Assembly: GCA_963971305.1 (NCBI GenBank)
Contig: OZ020305.1
Location: 47,949,750-48,013,749 of the forward strand
Length of the DNA: 64,000 bases
DNA from: Arcuatula senhousia
Lineage: Eukaryota > Mollusca > Bivalvia > Mytilida > Mytilidae
Reading direction: 5' to 3'
Part shown: positions 24,601 to 37,000 of the stretch, in pieces
Layout: the number at the start of each line of letters is the position of its first letter
How positions within the stretch are numbered: the first letter of the stretch is position 1
The notes under the pieces: generated by a model
Database searches by the model: none
What the model was told of the DNA's origin: nothing
The model's input: only the letters and a program-made list of their open reading frames with translations
Position numbers and translations under genes: made by a program

Positions 24601-26802
24601 ATTATAAGGTTGTTGCAATGATACCTTCCTGATTCTATTTTTTTAAAGGATTGAAAGTTCAACCAATGACATACATTAAAATATCTGGGCACGTGAAAAT
24701 TTATATTACAACTTGTGTCTTTTATATCACACCATAACACACCTGTTGCTAGTTGTGATCTAAAATGTCCAGTTGCAAACTTAATTTAATCACAAAGTCA
24801 CTACTATTGGTTGACAATGTAGCTTATTCAAAGGTAGCATGTAAAAATTTTAATTCAAATGTGTATTTTTAATTCTGAAGCTGATTGGTTCGTAGTTAGT
24901 GCCCCAGCTAACATTAGAAGGAATTATTTAAACGACTCCTTATAAAACATTTAAGTCATTTCTTTATCTAGAAAATGCATTGTTCTGTAAGTAACAAAAG
25001 AAAAACAAAACAAAAAAAAAACAAATCAACAAAAATCTGTTGTGATGTAAGCTCTACATGTACTTACCTTGAAATGAACTCTCAGATAAGACCCCCTTGC
25101 TTTGGCCGCTGAAAATATCAAGAACAATATTCAAATGAATGAAATAAGATTTAAAGCAAAAAAGAAATTGTTGAGAAAGATAGATTAATTAATTTCAAGA
25201 AATAGAACAATATTACGTTTTTAATTCAGTTTATTGAAAGGATGAGTGGCAATAAGACCAATTTTTGGCCCAAGCTTTAGCAAGAAATTAAAACTGAGCA
25301 TACAGATGCCTTGAGATGCTGAAACAGTAACAAGTTATTAGGCTAAAAGAAAATTATAAGCTTATGCCATATCAGTTAAGCTTTCATGCCAATCAGTCAA
25401 CTCAAAAGGCTGTATATAAAAGAAATTGTCCTAATTTCATTGATTTTTGCTGATTTTCACACACTTTTAGGTGCAAAAGAAGGTGGGCGCATCAAAACAA
25501 CAACTTCATACTTGGCAAAAATGTGTAAAATGATGAAATCCATCATTTCTGAAAGTTTGGAGTTGTTGTTTTCATGCGCCCAATGTTTTCTTTAGGAAAA
25601 TATGCACTGAAACCTTTCAAAATTGCAGATTTTCTTCATTTTGTTCATTAAGACCACTAAATATGATGTCATAATTATGTCACAATAAACCAAATTTGCC
25701 TTATTTGATGTGTTTTCTTTGTAACAACATATAAGCTTATATTTCTTATAAATATCATAACATTTGAACCAACTTCATTTTCTTGGGCCAATTATGGGTC
25801 TTAATGCCACTCATCCTTTAAGGAAACAGATTTAAATACAACTCAAGTCTTGTTTCTGATCCTTTTAATACAGTCAGGGATCACCCTTGTAGCAGTGAAT
25901 TTAATTCACCTATTTAAGTGATACAAATTCACTTGCTCAAGTAGATAGGATTTCTAAACAATCTAAATTCACTGGTACAAGTGATTTTATGCAAAATGTT
26001 TAATGTTTGATCATCTGTAATGATGTTATATCAATTTTTCATGTGGTCAGCAGTATTTTTCTTCCATAGATCTAAATTGAAACTTTATATATCAATCAAA
26101 ATCATATGGGCGCAGAAGAATTTGAGTGGGCGCAAAAGCTTTGAAAATAGGTCCCTTGAGAAGTAAATGGCTATTAATTTGTACATACTGTGTCTTTGAA
26201 AAAGAAATTTTATTAATCAGACAAGCTATATCTATAATGATACTAATGAAGTGTAGAAATTGTAAATTTGTTCTTAAATAAACCAAATAAAAAGAAATTT
26301 CGTTTAGTTGCTATATTAATTTGATGAATTAAAAGTTCACTGGAACAAGTGAAATTTATTCACGCAAAAATGTGTTCACCTATATCAGTGATTTGATTTC
26401 ACTTGTTCAAATGAAACAAATTCACTTGTATAAGAATGATCCCTGACTGTAATAATTTGAATACAGTGTTTTCATCTGTTATGTTGCTTCCTTTGTAAAA
26501 GTAATACAAATTATCATTAAAATATGTGAAAAAATATACATTAATTTGCCAATGTTATAAATATAAGTTGTTAAGACAAATTAAATAGACATAAAAATCT
26601 TGCTAATTAAAATGGTTTGCACAATAGCAAATGCATTGTCACTGCATGCAAAGACCTAGCAACCAATGAGTTGATAAAGATTGCAAAACATGGTTTTTCA
26701 AGAATTTTTTTAACTAAACAAGACCTTATTCGAATGTTTAAGAACAATACATTTGTACTTACATTTAGTTGCATTCTCTGGTTCTGTAGCGTACCGAACC
26801 AT
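18661..26802 (-). CDS. RPL17: 60S ribosomal protein L17 (uL22), 6 coding exons
   Basis: Coding exons in order of transcription: 26802-26763, 25108-25068, 24464-24330, 23771-23673, 21588-21492, 18809-18661. All introns are GT-AG with matching phases (1, 0, 0, 0, 1), giving 186 residues against 184 in mammals. Recognisable blocks: [20 protein letters not shown] (exons 1-2), [14 protein letters not shown] and VPFRRF (exon 3), [14 protein letters not shown] (exon 4), [16 protein letters not shown] (exon 5), [13 protein letters not shown] and the basic end [13 protein letters not shown] (exon 6). The protein is a core component of the large ribosomal subunit near the exit tunnel. A 3' splice-like TTTATAG lies just before the ATG, so the 5' untranslated region probably begins in an upstream non-coding exon. 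A poly(A) signal AATAAA overlaps the region right after the stop (18657-18652). The introns are swollen with TIR and satellite-core elements; the oriented satellite-core copies are all antisense to the gene. No intronic snoRNA could be confirmed. Confidence 0.96.
19693..21276. mobile_element. TIR element split by a nested GCTCACCTGG-type insertion
   Basis: The left end GGCCATCCTTAAAAAATTAT with GTTTGCTGTTT is matched in inverse form on the right by AAACAGCAAACC and AATTTTTTAAGGACGGCC. Between them lies a whole satellite-core element (19791-21133), so the outer element is the older insertion. A small inner palindrome (CCTACTCACATT / AATGTGAGTAGG) lies at about 19727-19757. All of it is inside L17 intron 5. 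Confidence 0.55.
19791..21133 (+). mobile_element. GCTCACCTGG-type satellite-core element, full copy 1
   Basis: It starts AACAAGAGGCTCCCAGGAGC, then AATCGCTCACCTGG. It ends with GACGACAGACGACGACGG, a spacer, GCTCACATGGCC and GGCCAGGTGAGC (hairpin), then TAAAAA. About six core units near 160-165 bp are marked by CATCTGACAACTTCGACCC, AAGCAAGCAACAGCTAATC and GGCCGTAACCCCTATAAGG. The block before the microsatellite has CTGCCAAGTTTCTGTTAAAT. The second full copy is at 52013-53370 in inverse orientation. Antisense to L17. Confidence 0.85.
21684..22838 (+). mobile_element. TGTCTCGCC-type element, full copy with 182-bp units
   Basis: It starts AACAAGTGTGGCCACTAAAA, then GTATGTCTCGCCTGCCGGC. It ends with GCCGCCGCCGTCGCCGG, then TATGTCTCGCCTTCCGCG and CGTCGCAGGCGAGACA (hairpin). 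About five to six units with spacing 181-182 bp carry AATTCATCGTCCACAAAAG, GGTGACAGTTGCGTAGACC and TATACCAAATATCAGATGCC. The best-preserved copy of this family in the window. It lies in L17 intron 4, antisense. Confidence 0.88.
22938..23333 (+). mobile_element. TACCCCCACTCG-type satellite-core element, copy 2
   Basis: It begins AACAAGGGATTGTACTTAG, then GCATACCCCCATTCGACC. The end CCCCCTCTCTTACGAGTGGG matches copy 1 at 12923-13655. Two core units with AAAACAGGAAGTAGAT and TTAAGCTGTATACCAAAAT are present. L17 intron 4, antisense. Confidence 0.78.
25237..25819. mobile_element. About 583-bp TIR element in L17 intron 1
   Basis: The left end AAAGGATGAGTGGCAATAAG is inverted at the right end as ..TTAATGCCACTCATCCTTT. 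The pairing continues inward through GACCAATTTTTGGCCCAAG against CTTGGGCCAATTATGGGTC. Non-coding and AT-rich. Length and the GGCCCAA block recall the elements at 4761 and 48445, so they may be distant relatives. Confidence 0.7.
25871..26449. mobile_element. 579-bp TIR element with TA target duplication
   Basis: CAGTCAGGGATCACCCTTG at the left is matched by ..GAATGATCCCTGACTG at the right, with TA just outside each end (25869-25870 and 26450-26451). Inside the termini, AAATTCACTTG phrases recur in both arms. Consistent with a non-autonomous Tc1/mariner-type element. It lies in L17 intron 1. Confidence 0.75.
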
Positions 26803-27410
26803 CTTGACTATAAATAGAAGAAAACATAGTCCCATTAGATAAAAATTGCATATTTGCAAGGCCTGAAATGGGAAAACCAAATCTGGTGGCCAAAATCACA
26901 TTCAGATTCAAGTGTCCTTGTATGTGTCAAGGAACTTTTCCTGAGTCAACAATCTACTGACATTTGGCCAACGGCTATTTCAGACATGGATTTGTTAATT
27001 CCCATTTACTTCACAGTATGTTACATGAAAAATATGACAATTTAAATAATAGGAATATGGAGAGACAGAACCAGTAATTGTCTTTCACACGCAGCCAGAT
27101 CCTGGGGCTACAAAAAAATTATTCAGGCTAATAAATTCTTGTCGCAACCAAATATTGTTACCCGGAAGTTTATTGATACTACGTGAAAGAACACTCTTTG
27201 CAAGAATCAGAGAATGTCACTCCATGTGAAATTTGTATCAGATTTTAAATATACCAAAAATAATAGTTAAGCCTGTATTTTAAGCCAGAAATTTTTTTTT
27301 ATTGTCAAGGCGATTCTATTAACCAGAACAAGTCCAGATTTAGGGTAAAATGTAATTTAACGTTATTAATTGAACAAAATGAACTGTTTTTGCTTTATTT
27401 ACAATTATTC

Positions 27411-28672
27411 AAATAAAAAGCTACGCCTCGCGCAGCATGATACGACCGCAACAGGTTGAACACTGTACGTTGGAGGCCCAATATGGATAGTCTATTGCTT
27501 TGGTCACATGCAGCCCATGGTGGACTTTCAAAGCTTTTTGACACATGCACCCTGTGGATGACTTTAAAATGCACATTTGACACATATATATTTACAATAA
27601 CATCTAATAGAAAAGTCTTATATCAATTGACATGTTTGGTTCTTTTTGACCCTTATTTTTTCAAAATAAAAAGTTAAAAATTATTGCAAATCTGATTGAA
27701 AAATATGGGTAGGGATTTTCACATTGATTCCAATGAAAAAAAGATTTTGAAAATCTGACGAAAAATAAAAAGCTGATATTATAAGTGTGGCATGTTTTTG
27801 GCCCCCTGCAGCAATGTAAAGGTACAAAATATTTTCAAACCATGGACACATTTATGTGACCGATTCAATGAGCAATTCAACAACAAAAAAAGAATTTTAA
27901 AAATCGAATGAATAATAAACATTCTAAAACATTTTTGTCAATGCACCAATTTTATCCCTTTTTGGCCCTTTTTTCTAAAACGGTAGGGGCCACAAACCCC
28001 AAATACAGTATCAACCTTCCTTGAGTGGATATAACCATCATATCAAAACTTCATAACAATTGGGTGGTCCACTACAGCTTAATTTATTTACCTAGACAAA
28101 CTTTAAATAAAAATGGCGTTTTTTGCCCCTTTGACCCCTAATTTCTCGAAAATGGTTAGAGATATTGCAAATCTGATTGAAAAATGCAGCCAGGGATTTT
28201 CACAAGGATGCCAATGAAAAAAAGATTTTCAAATTCGGACCACAAATAAAAAAGTCGATTTTTGGGGTGTGGCCCCTTTTTGGCCCCCTGTAGCATTGTA
28301 ACGGTGCAATATATATTAAAACCATTGACATATTTAGTTGACAGAATTAAATGAGGAATTTAATAAAAAAAGATTTTTTTTCAAATCAAATGAATAATAA
28401 ACATTTTACAACAGTTTTGTCAATACACCCGTTTTAGCCCCTTTTGGCCCTTTTTTTCTAAAATGGTAGGGGCCACAAACCCCAAATACAATACCAACCC
28501 TCCTTAAGTGGTAACAAACATCATATCAAAATTTCATAACAATCTGTCAATATTTACTCAAGTTATCGCACGGAAACCAAATGTCTACAGACGACGACGA
28601 CAACGCCAACGCCAACGACAACGACATCGCCATAACATTATACGATCGCAAAAATTTTGCGGTCGTATAAAA
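27411..28672 (+). mobile_element. ATACGACCGCAA-type element, copy 1
   Basis: The 5' side reads AATAAAAAGCTACGCCTCGC, then GATACGACCGCAACAGG. The 3' side has GACGACGACAACGCC-type microsatellite, then TATACGATCGCAAAAATTTT with GCGGTCGTATAAAAA, a hairpin that inverts the 5' motif. The core contains two divergent long units (each with GGTAGGGGCCACAAACCCC, AATGAATAATAAACATT and TGCAAATCTGATTGAAAAA). Copy 2 starts 1.6 kb further on in the same orientation. Confidence 0.82.
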
Positions 28673-29009
28673 AATATACATGTAGTGACATTCTTTGATT
28701 TCTCAAAATTATTACATTAAATAAAAATCACAAAATTCCAGATCCAGAATTTTTTGTTGCGACTTTCGAGTTTCCCAGGTGTGCTTGTGAGCTTCACATT
28801 GTGAGCAGCGAATTCATAGTTGAAGTGTTCAATAACTCAGGCTATAATTGAAAATTTTCAAAATGAAAGGACTGTACAGACTTGATATTGAATCCCACTG
28901 TATGAAAAGAAATGCTGTAACAAAGAGGATGACAAAGGACAGATGCTGAGAAAACAGTTACAATTTGTATTCCCTGCCAACCATTCATCAATTTATCAGT
29001 TTATGGGGA

Positions 29010-30257
29010 AATAAAAAGCTACGCCGAGCGCAGCATGATACGACCGCAACATGTTGAACACTGTACGTTTGAGGCCCAATTTGGATAGTCTATTGCTTTG
29101 GTCACATGCAGCCCATGGTGGACTTACAAAGCTTTTTGACACATGCACCCTGTGGTTGACTTTGAAATGCACATTTGACACATATATATTTACAATAACA
29201 TATAATAGAAAAGTCTTATATTAATTGACATGTTTGGTTCTTTTTGACCCCTATTTTTTTAAAATAAAAAGTTAAAAATTATTGCAAATCTGATTGAAAA
29301 ATACGGGTAGGGATTTTCACATTGATTTCAATGAAAAAGGATTTTGAAAATCTGACGAAAAATAAAAAGTTGATATTATAAGTGTGGCATGATTTTGGCC
29401 CCCTGCAGCAATGTATAGTTACAATATATTTTCAAACCATGGACACAGTTATGTGACCGATTTCAATGAGCAATTCAACAACAAAAAATTTTCAAAATCG
29501 AATGAATAATAAACATTCTAAAACATTTTTGTCAATGCACCCGTTTTATCCCCTTTTGGCCCTTTTTTTCTAAAACAGTAGGGGCCACAAACCCCAAATA
29601 CAGTATCAACCTTCCTTTAGTGGATATAACCATCATATTAAAACTTCAAAACAATTGGCTGGTCCACTACAGCTAAATTTATTTACCTAGACAAACTTTA
29701 AATAAAAATGGCCGTTTTTTGCCCCTTTGACCCCTAATTTCTCGAAAATGGTTAGAGATATTGCAAATCTGATTGAAAAACGCAGGCAGGGATTTTCACA
29801 AGGATTCCAATGAAAAAAAGATTTTCAAAATCGGACCAGAAATAAAAAAGTAGATTTTTGGGGTGTGGCCCCTTTTTGGCCCCCTGTAGCAATGTAACGG
29901 TGCAATATATATTAAAACCATTGACACATTTAGTTGACAGAATTTTATGATGAATTTGATAAAAAAAGAATTTTCCAAATCAAATGAATAATAAACATTT
30001 TACAACAGTTTTGTCAATACACCCGTTTTAGCCCCTTTTGGCCCTTTTTTTCTTGAATGGTAGGGGCCACAAACACCAAATACAATACCAACCCTCCTTA
30101 AGTGGTAACAAACATCATATCAAAATTTCATAACAATCGGTCAATATCTACTCAAGTTATCGCACGGAAACCAAATGTCTACAGACGACGACGACGACAA
30201 CGCCAACGACATCGCCATAACATTATACGATCGCAAAAATTTTGCGGTCGTATAAAA
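29010..30257 (+). mobile_element. ATACGACCGCAA-type element, copy 2
   Basis: It is nearly the same as copy 1 in length, ends and order of internal phrases, with scattered substitutions and small indels, and a longer GACGACGACGACG run. It is separated from copy 1 by about 340 bp of unrelated sequence. Both lie between the start codons of L17 and the MEK gene. Confidence 0.82.
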
Positions 30258-31076
30258 AGTACATGTATCACTGTATGTTTCTTTGCACTTCTTTAGTTTA
30301 GATTGTCACATTCCTATGGTTCTGAATTAACAAATTAAGGATTGAATAATAACCTGGTATCAAATCTTATTGCAAAACTGTATGAATTTGTCACTTAAAA
30401 CAGATTTAATTCAGAGTACATATTATCAGAGGTCCAGTCAATGAATATTTGTTTATATGTCTGAAACTATGTCTACTAGAAATATTATGTGCATGGATTT
30501 GGAAGGTTACTGTTCAAGGCATCTTTATTTTATTGAATATTTTGGAATAGTCTTGATATAGAGGCCTGATGGAGCTTGATTATTGAGAAAGATACATCTA
30601 AGTGTGTTGTACCTTTATTTAGCCGGAAAAGGAAGTAGAACAATTTTAACCGGAAATAGCAGACGAAAAATACTCAACATTAAGAATCACTTGTAGGATG
30701 ACTTTTACTATTGAATCCACTGATAACTTCTAAATTATCTGCTGATCATTAATTTCTTAAAATAATTTAAAATGATACTCAAATAATGAAGGTCAATATC
30801 AATTTTGTTTATCACACATAATCTATTTTGTTAGAAATAAACATTCAAAAATAATTTGCACGTTCGCCTGTGACTTTGTCTGACGAGTGATGTACAGCAG
30901 GTGCCCGTACGTAATTTCCGGTTACCAAATTATGATTGAATCGATCGGTTGACTGACAGTTGAGCTCGAAATTCCATTCGAATACAGTTTCACTGTGGAT
31001 ACTGATGCATATCATCAACAGAAGAAAAATTGAAACACTTTATTATTGAATTTCAAAGTTGAAACCTGTTGACAAA
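30258..31076 (+). promoter_or_regulatory. Probable 5' region of the MEK gene; possible shared divergent promoter
   Basis: This region precedes the first MEK coding exon and lies on the upstream side of the divergent L17 gene. It contains GCCGGAAAAGGAAG near 30622 and ACCGGAAATAG near 30650, and TTTCCGGTTACC near 30917, which resemble ETS-type sites common in housekeeping promoters. Transcription starts are not visible, so the assignment is an inference from position. Confidence 0.3.
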
Positions 31077-34000
31077 ATGCCAAACAAGAAAAATCTCAGA
31101 CTTCCGTCATCTTCTGGAGATGCAGGAATCTCTCCTCCCTCCCCAACCCCACCACCACCCCAAGTGGTTCCAGTGGTCTCTAACTCAGATGAGTAAGTGT
31201 AATGTTTTTGGCTATTATACATGCTTAACATGTAAATTTTACTTGTGTCCTACGTCTGTACATATTACTTCAAACTATTCTCAGAAACAGGAATCCTAGT
31301 CACTTCGGTACCTGGTCATTTCGGTACCGATAAAATAAGACACTTCGGTACTCTGTACTGGTAACTTCGGGACTCGGTACTAGTCATTTCGGTACTTGAA
31401 AAAACATTTTTTATTTCATTTTTTTTTTTTAATACTGAATGATATTTTCAGTCATAAATTAAAATATAATAAGTTTAAGTACTAAGACCAAGTGGAATTG
31501 GTTGCCGGCTTTAACACTTTGATAATTGAAATTATTTTTTGATGATTTTTAATTTGAACCAATACTGTTTTTATAGTGAAACAATTAGTTGAATTATGGT
31601 TTTAACTATACCAATCCGGGTATTCGGACACATAAAACCGGGTGGAATACAACAGACCGGGTTAGCCGAATAAAATATCGTGTTCTTGTAGGTGTGGTAT
31701 TTTCTTTATTAGCGTGTTGAAAAGGGATAACGGACAAAAATAAGTATATACAGTCTTTTGCAAGTCCCTTAACTACTAGTATACCAAGTTTTGTCAGTTT
31801 TTCCTGGAAGTTAAATCCACGGGAACGTCTTGAACAACATAATTAAAATAAAATAGAATACTTTCTGTTATTGTAACTGCCATTCAGAAACGATCAATCA
31901 ATTTCTTATTAGATCAAGTCCTTTAATCCAATTATGCAATAAATTACTCCCTGACCATTTAACACTTATAATTTTATTACTCAATCAGAAGCCATATGAA
32001 ACCATGATGGCATTTAATCCAATAATAAACAGATGGTGCAATTTAAAATGTTATTTGTTAAAAACAGATTCATGACATTTAAATCTTATTAAAATTCTGT
32101 ATAAAAAAATTGCAAAAATGAGAGAATTCATGTACCCAAAATGAACTAAAATACGATGACAAAAAGAGATCTTCATGACTATGAATAATAAAAAAGTGAT
32201 CATCCACCAATTAAATCATATTCAGTTAGTTAAATATCAACGACTATTAAATCAATGAAAAAACATTTACATGATCAAATATAGTTGAAAAACTATTATC
32301 ATCTAACATAAAATTAAATATTCACTTCCATCATACATGGTCATACATTTTTTTGTGTCCGTCGATATTTTCAATTAATCATTCATCACGCCATTCATGA
32401 TCATTCAGGAACCTTAAAATAACAATATATATAAATCGTGAATTTAACACATATTAAGTAAAAATTAGCATCCAATGTTGCAATATACAAGTTTTTTTGG
32501 TCGGTACAGAAGTGACCAATACCTAGTACCGAGCTGTCCAGTACCGAGTACCGAAATGTCCAAGCCAGTACCGAGGTGTCCAGGTACCGAAGTGACCAGG
32601 TACCGAAGTGGCCTGATACCAGAAACAGCACATACTCCCTTCTCATAGGTCACAGGTGGTTCCGTCCTCAATAGACCCATCCCCTAGTTGATGCGGCCTC
32701 TAGTTCTTAGTTGGTCCGTCCCCATTAAAATAATATGAGACAACTTTAACCTGTGACACTCCTGAAGTTACAATGTATCTTTAAATATTTTTGATGGTAT
32801 ATTAATTTTAAAATGTTTATAATGCTATCGATATGACATGAAAAATTTGTATCAGAAAATAAAAACTTACTAGCTTTTTTTCTGCCAGTTTCAAGTCCTG
32901 CGTGCGCTTAATGATGTTCGAAATTTTCAAATAAATGAGTGTTAATAAGACACTGAAAGTTTTGGAAAACATTAATTAGCGTGAATTACAGGACGTTGAA
33001 GGAAAATTCAACTCATAGTAGAAATGAAATGTTGACACTTCCAGGGCTCAAGCTACTTAAGAAAAATAGGGGGAAGTGACTTCTCTTTCTTTCAGACTGG
33101 CATTAGGGAGAAGTGACAGTCGGACGAATCCGGTAAAATTGCCTTGGGTCTGGTAAAAAAATGTAAATGTCCGGTGTTGTTCCGATGGATGACCAAGTAA
33201 AAGTATTGTTACAAAATACGGCAATTGCATTTCAAATGGAATACTCTTACATTGTTTTATTAGAATTAGAATTATTTATTGTCAAAACACATTTACAATA
33301 AATGGTTATAACACATTAATACATGTACATTCTTAAATCAAATGAAATTAAAGACTATAGATTTCAGTAATAAACCTTGGGTGGTGGCAACTCAAAAATG
33401 GATCATGCACTATTCCTGCATGTATATATAATTTTAAATACATTCATGACATTCTTTGAATGTCATATACGATGTATAGTCGTTCCCTTTTATTGAAAGA
33501 TTCAAGTTCCCTAACTTATGTGTTAGGACAATAATGGGATATTAATGACACTATCTATGAACATTCAATTCACCATTGACCAAGGATTGTTATGTAATAT
33601 ATTTTTTTAATAAATATTTACAAATTGTTATTGTTGTTTTATGGTTTTTTTGTGAATAAAGATAGGAAGTTGTTTTTCTTTTTAATATTTTATCTTGAAA
33701 ATTATGCCTTGCCAGCAAGATTTGGGGACATAGTCATACTTGTTTGGTGTAATTGACTGTCTCTTGGTCTGCTTGTGGCTTTTGATAGAAAGCCAAGACA
33801 CCAACTCTTCAGAGAAAAAAAAACAACTAAAGACAACTATTTCCTGCTTAACAATATACTAATCAATTGAAAAAACCATAAACCACTGAGAACAAGCATT
33901 TGTTATACTTTAAATAGAATTTTTTTAATATTTTACTTATTTTCTTCAAAAATAAAAATAATCGCAAGCTCGCCTCACTTTAACATTAAAAACCAGAAAA

Positions 34001-37000
34001 AAAACTTTTTAAAAATTTAAAAACAAGTCCCTCGTCTAAAAAAAAATCAGTCGCTCCTAAAAATCAGATTTTCAAAAAAAAAAATAATAAAAATAATTTC
34101 GCTCGCTCGCTCCTTTTTTTAAAAGTCAAAATCCAAAGAACAAGAAATTAATTCTGTGTGGCCTTAATAAAAGATGTGTGATATGTAATTATTTTTTACA
34201 TGTTTTAGTTCATATATACATTTATAATCCTATAAAAAAATGTTCATTGATTTTTATAATTTTTTGTCTCGCCTGCGACGAATAGTCGCGGAAGGCGAGA
34301 CATAGGTATTACTTTCCGGCGGCGGCGGCGGCGACGGCGTCGTAAACTTTTTTGTAAGACTTTTGTGGACAATGAATTGCTTGAAAAGTATAATAGCTAG
34401 GCATCTGATATTTGGTATACAGACAGTTCAGGTTATGGTCTACGCAACTGTCACCATGCCATGTGACCCTGACCCCATTTTCACGCTCCAGTGACTCTGT
34501 GAACTTAGGTCTTTTTTCAGGCCGTAAACTTTTTTGTAAGACTTTTGTGGACGATGAATTGCTGTAAAAGTATATTAGCTAGGCATCTGATATTTGGTAT
34601 ACAGACAGTTCAGGTTATGGTCTACACAACTGTCACCATGTTTTGTAACCCTGACCACATTTTTACGCTCCAGTGACTCTGTGAACTTAGGTCTTTTTTC
34701 AGGCCGTAAACATTTTTGTAAGACTTTTGTGGACGATGAATTTATGGAAAAGTATATTAGCTAGGCATCTGATATTTGGTATACAGACAGTTCAGGTTAT
34801 GGTCTACGCAACTGTCACCATGCCATGTGACCCTGACCCCATTTTCACGCTCCAGTGACTCTGTGAACTTAGGTCATTTTTCAGGCCGTAAACTTTTTTG
34901 TAAGACTTTTGTGGACGATGAATTGCTGGAAAAGTATATTAGCTAGGCATCTGATATTAGGTATACAGATAGTTTAGGTTATGGTCTACGCAACTGTTAC
35001 AATGCCATGTGACCATGGCCCCATTTTCACGCTTTAGTGACTGTGAACTTAGGTCTTTTTTCAGGCCAAAAAACTTTTTTGTAAGACTTTTATGGACGAT
35101 GAATTGCTGGAAAGTTATAATAGCTAGGCATCTGATATTGGGTAAACAGACAGTTGCGGTTATGGACAACGCAACTGTCACCATGCCATGTGACCATGAC
35201 CTCATTTTTACGCTCCAGTGGCTCTGTGAACTTAGGTCTTTTTTTTCAGACAGAAAACTTTTTGTAATACTTGTGTGGACAATGGATTGCTTGAATAGTA
35301 TAATAACTAGGCATCTGTTTTTAGGTATACAGACACTTTTTGTGTTTATATCAAGAAATGAAAGCTTAGGTAGTTGATTTTAGTGATGGTGCCGGCAGGC
35401 GAGACATACTTTTAGTGGCCACACTTGTTTCATTACATGCCTGTAAAAAATCCAAAATAGATTTGGCTGGTTTTTCTCTTTATTAGAAAAGACAACACAG
35501 GAACCGCAAGCATGGAGGCTCTAACACTAAAATTAAAAGAACTAGATATCAACACACAACAGAGGGAAAGACTTGAGATGTTTTTAGCACAGAAACATCA
35601 AGTAGGGGAACTAACTCCAGATGACTTTGAAAAGTTAGGAGAATTAGGAGCAGGAAATGGAGGAGTGGTGCTCAAAGTTAAACATATTCCATCAGGTTTA
35701 ATCATGGCAAGAAAGGTAAAAACATTATATTGTGATCATTATTTTTCGAAGGATTCGACTGTCCTAGAAACAAAGCTCAAGAAGCAGTCCTAACCCTAAT
35801 ATTAAACCAAACTCGCTTTGCAGTTTTTTTCTGAACTTTGTTCTGGAAGATACACTTCATTGATTTACAGTCAGTAAGAAATCTATTTACACGCAAAAAT
35901 ACACTTCTGTAAAAGTACTTAAGTTTATGGGCATACAAAGCCATACATGTACATATTTGTGGTTTTAACAAATTTATTATAAAAACCACTGGGAAATATT
36001 TTATTCCCTGGGAAAAAGATTTGATGGTGTCTCTGACCAAAAAACATGAAAATTGATACTCCACCAAATATAAATACTTTTGCAGTATTTAACCAAAAAT
36101 CTTTCCATTACTATACATGCCATAGTATTCATTTGAGGCTTAATAGGTATTTCAAATACCTTTTTTATAAGTGCCTAATTATGAATTTTTTATCTCAATG
36201 AAAACACTGAAAATACATTTCTAGAAAGACATAAAAGTTTGGTTCACACAAATCTCTTATTACTTATTTGTATACATATATGTCAATTTTATGCCCCATC
36301 TACGGAAGTAGGGAGGCATACAGTGTTCTGGTCTGTTAGTCCGTCCGTCCCAAATAAATGTTGCGAAATGGGGTATTATGTCTTTTGGGCATATTCTTGA
36401 TTCATATAAATAAGTTAACACTGTAAATACAGTATTTGACTATATTTACTTCATTTTAGTTGATTCACCTTGAAATCAAGCCAGCAGTCAGAATACAGAT
36501 CATACGAGAGCTGAAAGTCCTCCATGAATGTAACTCTCCATTTATTGTTGGTTTCTATGGTGCATTTTACAGTGATGGAGAAATCAGTATTTGTATGGAA
36601 TATATGGTAATAGACATTTCACAAATGTAGTTTTGCATTTATTCAGTCATACTTTAATTTCATGAATGTGAAATGCAAAAAAGTTATTCATTGTACAACT
36701 CTGATAATCATTACATTGATAAAAAACAAGTCCCTTATTTAAACATTCCATTTTTTTTTGTACATGTAATATAAATTACAATGTACATGTATTCAGGCAA
36801 TAAATTTTGCTATGCTTGACACACATTGTCATTTCATCTATTTTATACCCATTAGAGGCACTCTAGCAAAAAGGTTTAAATGCTAAACACTATATGAATA
36901 TATAATGAGCATAGAATAATGAAAAAAGTAAAACGACAATATTTTTCTCACCATAGGCAACTTTGTTGTATATTACACAGAACCAATGTGCTTTTACTGG

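Noticed and set aside
31616..31665. ACCGGG phrases inside the foldback element as a possible gene regulatory array
   Set aside because: Only a few copies with irregular spacing, inside a mobile element; no support for regulation.
35009..35377. Open frame of 122 codons on plus
   Set aside because: Satellite core of the element in MEK intron 1, on the strand away from any known signal.
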